From Pseudoips prasinana (lineage: Eukaryota; Arthropoda; Insecta; Lepidoptera; Nolidae), in contig OX621250.1 in NCBI GenBank assembly GCA_951640165.1, positions 11,557,501 to 11,621,500 of the forward strand: a DNA stretch of 64,000 bases, written 5' to 3'. Positions 23,401 through 35,400 of the stretch are shown in pieces. The translations under genes and the position numbers were made by a program. Below the pieces are notes generated by a model. It made no database searches. It was not told the origin of the DNA and was given only the letters and a program-made list of their open reading frames with translations. Within the stretch, counting starts at the first letter, position 1. Each line of letters starts with the position of its first letter.

Positions 23401-26400
23401 CGTAACAACCGTACTCACACTCATTAGTTAGGATTATTTTTATTATCTAATATGTTGTAACTGCTCTATAATATAAATTAACATCTAACGCCACCAACAG
23501 CTAACGTACGGACGTTCATAGAACACGGAAATTAATAAGGAAATGACCCGATCTAATAGATCTAATTTATGATCTTAACGCCTTATTTGCTTAGAATTTC
23601 TACTACTAACAAGGTGATAATCTAAAGGATATGATAAGTATGCAGTGTTTAGATAAATACAAGACGAGCCGGTTGGCGTGGTTAGTAAATACTACCCTTT
23701 CACGCCGCAGGTCGTGGGTTTGACAGATATTTGTGTGCAAATATATATATATAAAAATCAATGCCACTTTTCGTTGTAATGTTATAACTCAACAACGCCT
23801 TTACCGATTTGGCTAATTTTGGTCTTGAATTATTTTGAAGGTTTGTACGTAGAGAAAATTTAAAAAACGTCTTGAAAAAGTGTAAATATACATCTTTTAG
23901 CAATTTAAAAAAATTTTATTGTTTGAATAAATGAACTTAATCATTTTTTTATAACTATGCCTTATACGTAGCGAAGCACGTACCGGGCCGCTAGTAAGTA
24001 TGTATTTTAACGGCCCCGTTGCCGAGGTTGGCAAATGCTTGCTTTTCACCCCGGAGGTCGTGGGTTCGATTCCCACCCAGGACAGATATTTGTGTTTATG
24101 AACATGTCTGTTTGTCCTGAGTCTGGGTGTAAGTATGTATTTACAGAAGAAAAGTAGTATATATGTAGTATATCAATTATCTGGCTTCCATAGCGCATGC
24201 TCTGCTTATTTTGGGATCAGATGGCCGTGTGTGAATAATGTCCCAGGATATTATTTACAAACTAAAAGAAGTATATGTAGTATATCAGTTATCTGGTTTC
24301 CATAGCGCATGCTCTGCTTAGTTTGGGATCTAATGGCCGTGTGTGAATAATGTCCCAGAATATTACTATATGTCCTTCAAATAAGACTGTAGGAATGTAG
24401 AATCAGTGTTTGCAGATATAATTCTCACTCTTAACAAGTACGCACGTCCATATGCAGATGTAAATTCCATTGCAAATGACGCCATGCACACCTCGATTAG
24501 AATGACTGCCTGCAATCTGCAATGCTAGTTAAATCATTTACATGTACTGATTGTTCTACCTCCTTTGGGTTTTAAATCAGGCGCTTGAATAACTTGACGA
24601 ATCTCTTTGATGGCATCTACCTATCGACCTCTGTGTAGAAAATGTGTTGCTGGTTTGAATTTTAATTGATATGTCTTGTACGAGTTCACATTTCCATAGC
24701 GCTAAATAGGTAGGTATTTGGTAGTGTGTGGGTACATTTATTAGGGTTCTTTTTTTTTTTTTTAATTTTTTTATTCACGTAGATTTTAAAAAAGCGCTTG
24801 TAAATAGTCAGAACATGTTTGTAGTTTTCTAGTTACTTATTACAGATATTTAGGTACACGGAATGTTAAAAAATTTATAAAATTTATTTTATAATGGTAG
24901 TGACATTTAGCTAGCTTGTATTAAGTTATTGTTATGTTTAGTTGAACTTTTTAATATTATATATTGAAATTTAAATTTTACTACATATTGTCTGAATGGT
25001 CCGTACCCAAAGGGTAATACGGTACCCTATTACTAAGACTTCGCTGTCTATCGGTCTGTCCGTCTATCACTATCACGGTCCATGAGATACAGTCATGAAC
25101 CGTGATAGTTAGAGAGTTGAAATTTTCACAGATGATGTATTTATGTGGCCGCTATAAGAACAAATACTAAAAAACAAAATAAAATAAATATTTAAGATGG
25201 CTCCCATACACCAAACGTGAATTTTTTGCTCGTTTTTATAGATAATGGTACGGAACCTTTCGTGCGCGAGTCTGACTCGTACTTGGCCGGTTTTTTTTAT
25301 TATTCGATTAGTAAGATCTAATAACAACTTGTTCCTGTGGGTCGGTCAGTCTCGGTTAAAGTCTCAACGGATTGTTATAGTACATTTTTTTGATGGCTTA
25401 TGCCTTTTTTAGTAATTAGTGCAATTGTTTAATTACTTTATTGTAATTAATAATATTAATTATATAATATATCCTGGGTCATTATGTACACACGGTCATC
25501 TGATCCCAAATTAAGCAGAACCAGATAACTGATATACTACATATATTACTTTTTTTTTGTAAATATATACTTATATAGATAGTTACACCCAGAGTCAGGA
25601 CAAACAGACATCTTCTTGCACACAAATATATGTCCTGGGTAGCGCAAGAGCTCTTTAAAAATATATTTTTTTAATTTTGGAAATGATGTGGTTAAACTTT
25701 AGGTATTGCAAACACGTTATGCCCGTTAGAAGCATACATAAGTCTATTTAGAATATGTATTAAGTAAGTATGTAAAATAGGTGGTTTATATTATAATGAT
25801 TTTGTAGATAAGTAAGATTGTTATGTATCAGCTTATTTATTAGATGAAATTGATAGTGCGACGCTTTTGTGCGTTAATTGAGCTGGTTTTGCCTTTGGTC
25901 GTTGTGATATCTTAAGAAAAAAACCTATTTATGTGTTCAAGTTGATGCGATCTTATCAAACTATGAATTTATTTAAGATACTGAGACGATCAGTATCCAA
26001 TTCATATCGGACCGGCAATAAAATGCTTATCTCTATTGTTTATTAGTATTCAATGTATTCATGGTCATTGGCGTACATAGGGAGCTTTCCAAAGGGGGGT
26101 ATCTAGTCAGAGAATCAGCCACTGCAAAGAGTTCTTCTTAAATGTTTTATACTTCCCTCAGAGTTATTTTTATATATTATTAGTTTGATTTTATTTTATA
26201 CGAATTATGTGTTATTTCTCTAGGCAAGTATTTTATTACTTTTCTAAATACTATAGTCTACTTCATATTTTTCATATAAAGTTTGATTAATCCGTCACAG
26301 TGGTGGCACAGGGCACCACCATCTTGATTGTAAATTTGTTGCCGCAATAAACTGTACTTACTTGGTTCCATATTTAAATTAAGTAGGAAGTTAATTTTTC

Positions 26401-29400
26401 CTTATTTCCAATATCTCACTAAACAGCTACTGTTCGTCTAATTCTATTTCCGGCGTGCGAAAGTAAGTTTTATGATGATGTGATATATTGTAACTGGCCA
26501 TATCAATTCACATTAAAATATTTTGTGTATAGGGAAAATTAAGTACATTTTTATTGGTAGTTTGATAAATTATAGCCGATTTATTGGTTAGTGGTCTTGC
26601 TCCCCCCTTATTACGCCCATTTTCAAAGTAAAATGTTATGTAATAACATTGCCCGCTCGGTAAATTTTATATATTCTAATGTCAAGGTCGAAAATCTTAT
26701 TAATAACAAAGTTTATTTAATATCTATGCCAATTGAAGAGTTAGGGAGGTCATAACGCAAATATAAAAAAATAAACAAAAACAATATAATAGTTAACATC
26801 CCATTTTAAACTCTATTGTGTTGTTATAAGAGCCTAAAAAATTACGAACATGCGCTATTACTGATTTAGGTCCACATAAAAATTCACGGACGTATGGGTG
26901 AACGTGTTAAAATATGTACCTTGTTGTTAGTGGACGCACCATGTTCACTGGGTTGTGCCGGCCTGACCTACTGCAGTCAACTCAACAACCGCCCAACGAC
27001 TCTGTTTCGGTCGTGTACTGCGCGCGCAGACCTGGAAGCACATCTAGCTGTGGCCGAACAAAAAGGAAGTGGGTAAGATGAGAGTTTCTTTACTCTGAAT
27101 ACTATTGCTGAGTTACTTGCATTTTCTCTCCATAGCACGGTACCATTTGCTTTTAATATATTTTGGAAATATCATCAGTTTATCAGGTTCTGACACGCAT
27201 TTTTTGACCCAAGCTACTTGACTAAGTAACGTGCTCTATGTGTCGTGCTTTATCTCCAGAAGAATGCCATTTGTAATTAAATTGAAATCTAAGGCGGCAC
27301 ATGGACAAATTTCACTAGTTGGGAGTTGTTTTTTATTTAAAAATGTGCGCGCTTTTTGGCGGTAAACGAACACAAAACTAAATCGAGTGAGTCTCGAACC
27401 ATACTTTGTTTATAAGTAAACTAATAATGAATCTAAAGAAAAACAAGTACTAAACGTGATTATGTTTTTATTTTATACATAAAAGTATAAGTTATAAAGG
27501 TACATACATTTAAAGGTTAAGCTTTAAATGTTCCAAATAAATCAAATATAGTTTTTTTACATTCGTGCAACGGAACGTGATCGTGTGAAGGTATAGCTCC
27601 CAGTTTAAAAAATAAAAAAGTTCATATTAATTATATAAATCAATAACTGTGCAAGTTTCTTAGTTGCCCGAGGTGGATAATATTGTGATTAACAAGGACA
27701 AGTGTTTTATAAAGATATAGTGTAATATAAACTAAATTATACAACTTCAACATAAATAGCGTCTTATGAACTACCCTATAGTCACTAAAGTGAAAGTGAT
27801 ATTTACACAAGTACTATAAAGCTTCAGTGTCGTACCTGGATTCGTTCTAATTATAGAAGGTACATGCACTAACCTTCTTTGTGTTGTTAATTATATCTAG
27901 ATACAATATTTTAATAATTATAACACAGACATTGATCGCCTCGCAGCGCCATCTAGTATCAGTTAGATAGACTAACGCCATCTGTTTACCGGCATCTCAT
28001 AATGACTAACTGCGCACAATGTGGTAAATTCTTGTCTGTACGTGGAGGCGCCACCTGCAGTAACTGTAGAAAAAAATATCATTTGGACTGTGCCCAGCTG
28101 TCTGGAGTACCAAAAGCAGGCAATGCCTGGAAGTGTGGCGGATGTCGCGTATATTCCACGTCCAAAACCAAAACCCTGAATAAAGAGACGGACGCAAACA
28201 GCTCTTTGTCACAAAGCAGCCCCAACACCGCATTTGAAGACGCTGGAGATCTGACCGACCTGGAACATGAAGAGGACGCGAAAGACGAACCCATGTCGCA
28301 GGTAGATTTGCTAAGACAAATTAAGTCTGAAATTCAGCAGATGAGGGCTGAAGTTAGGCGTGATATAAAGAAGTTGACGGATCAGGTGTCAGCACTAGGG
28401 GCGCGGATGTCTAAGTGTGAGCAACGGGTTAATGACTTAGATTCAAGGATTACAATCCTTGAAGAAATTCCACCCAAAACCGCCGATTACACCGTTAAGC
28501 AGCTGGAAAATACAGTGGCGCAGCTAAAATTACAGATAAATGATAGAGATCAGGATCTGTTAGCCTCGGATTTAGAGATCACTAACCTCCCCGAGGATAA
28601 GGGTGAGAACATCATTCACACCGTAGAACTTGTTGCTAAGAAGCTTGGGGTCACCCTCGAGTCACGAGACATAGTGTTCGCCGAACGGGTGGGGCTGGGC
28701 TCCGGGCGAACGGCCGGGCCTGGCTCGCCTGGCGCTGACAGTGGGTCGGCGCCGCGCGCACGCCGCGTCGTGCTGCGCCTCGCGCGCCGCCAGCTGCGCG
28801 ACGAGCTGCTGCGCGCGGCGCGCGTCCGCCGTGCTGTCGACACTGAGCACCTCGGCCTCGCTGCACCGCCCCGGAGGTTCTATGTCAACGAGAGGCTAAC
28901 TTACGTCAACAGGCATCTGTTCTACCTCGTACGACAGGCTGCCCAGCGCGTTAATTGGCGGTACACATGGACCAAGAATGGTAAAATATTGGCAAAGGAG
29001 TTGGATGGAAAGCGCACCTTTGCCATACGAACAGAGTCTGATATCCGTCGTGTTTTTGGCGAGCAAGCGTTTGACAAAGAAGCTTAATGTAATAAGTAGT
29101 TCTATCCATCATACTAATATGATAATTATTCCTAATGTTGTATTTATGTCATATTTACAGTCTAGGCTCTGCATAAGACCTGTATTTTACCTAGTGAAAA
29201 TGGTATATCTACTGAGTTTAGTAAAAAATGGCTTGTATAAATATTATCATTTACATTTTATTATTTATATAAACATAATTATTTTTGTATCTACATTATG
29301 TCAATTGTCTAAATTTTTATACATACGTTTTAGCGTAAACAACATACAGTACACATTATTAGTCATCACTCAATACACCTCTTATCAGTACACATACTAC

Positions 29401-32400
29401 TTATTATATACAAATGGTTAAACAAAAACAATTGAAAGTTGGACTTTTCAACGCGGGATCACTCGGAACACGGCATGAGGAGTTCATAGTAGCCATGGAG
29501 AAACTGGATGTTGACTTGATGGCGATAAATGAAACCTGGATCAAAGCGGGAGAGGAAGGTAGGGCACCATTAGTCCCTAACTATAGATTACGGCACATGC
29601 CACGTACGGCTATCACGGGAAGGTCACGAGGTGGCGGTGTTGGGTTTTACGTGCGTCGGGGACTGAGCGTCCGCGCTTTGCCGCACCCGTCTGTACCAAC
29701 CGTAGAGCAGATGTGGCTCCGGCTGAGCGTGAACACGCACTCAGTGGTCGTCGGCACCGCGTACAGGCCGCCCTGGCTCGATGTCAGCGTATTTCTTGAC
29801 GCCATTACTGATTCTGTTACTTCTTTCCGGCATGTTGATAAAATATTATTACTTGGAGATTTTAACATAAATTTATTTAATACCTCTGATAACAAGGTGA
29901 AGCTACTTAACTGTTTCCTGCACAGCACCAATCTCATTAATGTAATTACAGAACCAACTCATTTTACTGACCACAGTGCAACCTTGATTGACTTAATTTG
30001 CACTGATGCCTCTGTCTACGGAGTATCAGTAAACCACATACCTGACCTTGGACATCAAGCCATAGTCACAGCTGACCTTAACTTTAAGGTTTATAAACCT
30101 GCCCCATTCTGTGTAAGATATCGGCCATTAAATGACATACTGCAAGAACCATTCCAGTATGATATAGGGTGTATAGACTGGGACTCTATAGGCAAGTTGG
30201 ACAATGTAAATTACATGGTCGAGACTCTGAACAACTACATAACAACATTATTTGACCTACATGCTCCAGTTAAGAGAATTTTTGTTAAAGAAGCATCTTA
30301 TCCCTGGATCACCACCACTATTAAAGATATGATGCACATAAGGGACAAACAGCACACTAAGTCTAGGCGGACCAAATCTGACATTCATATAGAATTCTAT
30401 AAAAAACTTAAATATGAAGTAAGAGAAGCCATTGACCGAGAAAAGAGTGCTTACTTTAAGACACACATTAACAGCAAAATAAAACAACCTAAAATATTAT
30501 GGAAGTCCATTAAGAAAAACTTAACAACACACAAAACCCAAAGCCAAGATTTACCACAGCACTGCAATAATCCTGAAGTTTTAAACAATCACTTCCTCAA
30601 CATACCTGGTAATGATGAAGTAACTATATCTCATCTAACGCAGTTTGAATTTGACAGGTTTGGTTGTGGCAGTTTTAAAATTCAGTTTGTTAATGAGGAA
30701 CAGGTATCAAAGATTATCTGTAACCTTAGGTCTAATGCCATGGGAATAGATAACATATCACTGGACATGTTGAGACTGACTCTGCCACAAACTCTGACCA
30801 TTCTCACGAGAATCATAAATAGATCAGTGTCAACATCAACTTTTCCTGACTTATGGAAGACTGCTATTGTAAGACCAATACCTAAAAAAGATAGTCCCAA
30901 TGATATCAAGGATCTTCGTCCAATTAGCTTATTGCCATGTATATCCAAAATTCTGGAGAGGGTGGTATGTGACCAATTAAGCAAATATGTAGAACAATTT
31001 GGTATTTTACCTTCAAGGCAATCAGGCTTCCGTAAAGGTTACAGCACTTCTACAGCTTTAATTGATGTAGTAGATAATATACTCCAGGCCAGGGATCAGG
31101 GCATGGGAACAATATTAACGTTACTAGATTTCTCTCGTGCATTCGAATGTATAAACATTTCACTTCTACTGTCCAAACTGACGTACTACGGGTGCAATGC
31201 AGAGACGGTTAAGTGGTTTCATAGTTACCTTACAAAGAGATACCAATTAGTACGGATTGGTGGTAACAAAAATAGTCATGAATATTCATCTTCACTTCGT
31301 CAAGTAAATAGAGGTGTGCCACAAGGCTCCATTCTTGGGCCCCTGTTGTTTTTGATTTACAGTGCTGACATCGTCCATTCTATTACTTATTGTAAATTCC
31401 ATCAATATGCAGATGATCTGAAACTGTATCTCTCATGCCATCCCGCAGACTGTCTTGACTCTATAAGAAAAATAAATGATGATTTGAATAGAGTATCTAA
31501 ATGGGCATGTGAAAACACACTAGTCCTAAACCCATCAAAATCTAAATTTATGATTATAGGGTCAAAACACACCATAGATCTTATGGAGCAGTATCACCCC
31601 ACTGTTAAAATCAATGGAGATTCTATAGAGCAAGTATATGAGGCTCGCAACCTGGGAGTTATTTTCGACCCACAACTACACTTTGAAAAGCATGTAGCAA
31701 GTGCAGTGCAAAATTGCTTTTACCGCCTCAAACTGTTATATCAAATAAGACCATACATAAACACTGACATACGCATATTGCTATGTGAGTCACTTATCCT
31801 CTCTCGTCTAAATTATGCAGACACAGTGTATGGAGCCTGCCTACTGGCAAGAACACAAAGGCTAATACAACGGGTACAAAATGCCTGTGCTCGTTTCTGC
31901 TTCAATGTGCCCCCACGAACACATGTAACTTCATACATAAATAGTGGGAACATGTTAAAAATGTCAGAGCGTAGATTACTTCACCTAGCAACCCTAGTAT
32001 TTGGTGTGGTTGCGAACAAGAGGCCTGAGTATCTTTACGAGAAATTAACATGGTCAATGGATGTAAATAGTTACAGAACCAGGTCTTCAGCTCACCTGAT
32101 CTTAACCCCGAGACATAAGACTGCAGCATTTCGTGGATCCTTCAAATATGCGGCCGCAAAGGTCTGGTGCAATATACCACCCCCTTTGAAGTGTCTGCAA
32201 ACATTGCATACCTTTAATACCAAATATAAAAAAGAATTGTTAGACCGACAAAAACTAATGTCTTAAATTCTCAAGCTCAGTACAAGTACTATTTTACTAC
32301 TTTATAAGGCTGAACTTACCCGTCTTTATGCACATTTTGGTGGGAAGGAGTATCGCAAAATAACCACACACATTTAGCGGCTTGTGTCAGCTCAAAACAA

Positions 32401-35400
32401 CTATGCCCTGACGTTCACGCAGCGACGAAGTCCATGGTAATAGCATCGCCATTACTCCATTAGTGTTGTTTTCATAAATCATCATATTTCAGTTCTTATG
32501 TCAAAAAATCACAATCACCACTCGTACCTATACACCAAACATATTTACGCTATTAATTTAGTACCTACTGCGTATAATGAACCAAAATAAATTGTTGTGC
32601 ACATAGATTAATAAGTGATTCAAATTCCGCGTCCCTTTTTCTTTCATCTGACAGTCAGAATCCAAGAGTATGTAAGGATGACAGACAACTCGGCTCGATT
32701 AGTAACATAGATTAAATAATTAATGTATATTGTGCAATAGTCGAGTTAGTCGTAATTAGTTTGTTTTTGGTGTGTCCAAATAAATGAAAAACGTGTGACA
32801 AGAATGTCGACATAATCACAACATTAATTTTATTTTTATTTTATATATTACAAATTAGTGTTTGTAGTTATTAATATTTTTATTTTATAAGTCTCCATAT
32901 CCACATATTTAGTATTTAAATTAGTTGTAAGTAATATTATTAGTGTTCAGATACCTTTTGTTTTTTAATTGAAATGCGAGCTGTACTGGCACATGAATTG
33001 TTATTTACCTGGTTCCATCAGAAAACCAGCGCTGCATCAGTAATGTCGCAGCTAGTGCTGAGATGGGACCAATTCGGACTCGCACAGATAGCAATTAAGA
33101 ACTTCGTTATGTGTACCTATATATTATTATTATTATCTGTGCTTGTTTACGGAATAAATATATTTTTCTTTCTTTCTTTTCTTTCTTTTTATTAAATGAT
33201 TAATAAGGAACTGTTTTATGGAAGAAAAAAACCGATAATTATACATATGCTAAAGTTAGCTACACACTTTGCTTGATTGTTGAGATTTTTCAGAATATTG
33301 ATGCAAATCAACTTAAAGTTTTAAAGGGTTTGCATGGAATTGTATATAATATATATTTACATAATTCAGTATGATTTTGTTTCAGAGTTTTGCTCATATC
33401 AGGGTTGCAATTACCTCTGAAGAATTCAACACAGTGCCCTATTGATATCTGGAAGAATGTGGCCTGTGCTCTACATGTCAAACCTTGTACTGCAAAGGTA
33501 AGTTTAAAGACAATAACTTTGCTAGGCTTTTAGCAATGTGGTCTTGAACTAAAACTGGTTAAAATGAATGAGGGTAATTTTGTACTTGGGTATTTATAAT
33601 CCGGCTCGAAGGACCATAAAGAATATTTATAATGTCTTAACCCAAAAAATTATAATTGTTTCATATGTAGGAGATTAAAAACGGTTTTTATCAACAGTAT
33701 TAGGTAGACAAGCACCTTTATTGCATGAAGAATTCAACTACTGAAGTGTATCAGCGAGCCTTCGTAGTCAAGAGTCATTATATTAGAGTCTCTTTTAATT
33801 TTGCTTTATTTTCCTCGACACATGTTGTGTCCGCTTGTATTTATCTCATATTTTATAATAGTAAATTAAATTTTACATTTTTGTGAATTTGATATGTATT
33901 AAATTTATTTTTCAGTATTTAATACTTGTGTGCCTTTTTTCATCTAGTTGCCTCTTTTTTTAATCATGTTGTTGTTGTTGTTCAGGGTGGGAACAGCCTC
34001 CTATGTGCTGAGGAGTGTATGCATCTGGTCTCGTCTTGTGTGGAGTGGTCGCGCGCTGACCCGAAGCTCAACGCCCGCTCGCTTTGTGACAAGCTGACGC
34101 CGCTCAACTCCAACATTCCCTGTGTGCCATTGCATCAGTTCATGTCCCATAGTAAGTATTCGTTTGAAGATATTCTACTGTTTTACCTTCCCCGAACGTA
34201 TTCAGTAAGAACAATTGACGATGAGCCCTAATATTATCGTAATATTCCAAAATGCAGTTTGGAATAACAGACAAATTTATCTATCAGGTACAGAGCCGCC
34301 ATTACTGACAGCGAAGGAAGCGGTGACTTCCCCGTGCGCTGCTTCGCCGTGTAATGCGTCGCAGCTGTGCGTCGTCAACAGAAACTGTCTCCACGGTGGT
34401 GACTGCGCACGGTACCATTGCGTCGAAGGATGCCCCCTAGGTCAGTAAACTAAGATTGCAGTATGTATTTTAAGGTCCATCAAGTGCATTTACTTATAAA
34501 CTGGGGGGAAAACTGATTCCATTTCCACACCAATCCTTTCGAACTTTTTAAATTATATCCTGGGACATTATTCACACACGGCCTTCTGATCCCAAAGCAA
34601 GCAAAGCTGGTAATATGGAAACCAGATAACTGATAAACTAGATATACTAATTTTCTTTTGTAAATACACCCTTATATAGATAATTACACCCAGACTCGGA
34701 CAAACAGACATGTTCATTCACACAAATATATGTTCTAGGTGGGAATCGAGCCCACGAACGGCGGCATGATAGGCAAAAATTTATCAACCACGCCAACCCA
34801 CCCGTCTAGAATAATAAGCTTACCTACATTGGTTTGAGTTATACCTACTTTGGACTAATACCTTTTTATGTTGCAGGCGATAATTCTCCACAAATGATTC
34901 CAATCGGCTCTTGGGCTCGCGTGCCAATGCCATCATCTCTACAGAAGGCGTGCTTCAAGATTTGTCGCTGTAGTAACAAAGGGCTAACGGATTGTCAACC
35001 CTTGCCCTGCGTCGAGTTAGAAAATTGTCAGCTGCATGATAGACAAGTCCAGCATGGTAAGATGAAATTTTAAGCTTTATTAGGTTACTTCCTTTGTGCA
35101 GGCGATAACTATATACAAATTTCTATTGATTTTTGGACTCATGTGCCAATGTAATCGAGATGGATTTCAGTATTTCAAGGCCTTTCAGTGCATGGATAAA
35201 GTCTTGAGAATTTTCAGCTTAAAATATCCAACTACCCAAATCTGCTTTAGGAACTGGCTTTACATTGTTAAATTTGTGGCATTATACTTTGTCCATTTTA
35301 GTAAAAGTTTTTGAGAGCTCACGCCCATGTAGTTTTGTATTGTTTACATTACTATTTTATACAAATAATATTGTACTACATGGACGGGTACCGCCCCCTT

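Larger units (their letters stand above)
27900..33195 (+). mobile_element. CR1/Jockey-group LINE with two intact ORFs
   Basis: The element lies in sense orientation in the RECK intron 27073-33385. It has ORF1 (28002-29087), a 326-bp spacer, ORF2 (29414-32266), a long 3' UTR and a TTTC-repeat tail (33165-33193) preceded by GGAATAAATATA. The 5' boundary is uncertain; anything from about 27300 to 28000 is possible. I found no target duplication. Both ORFs are free of stops, so it is young and possibly still mobile. Confidence 0.85.
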
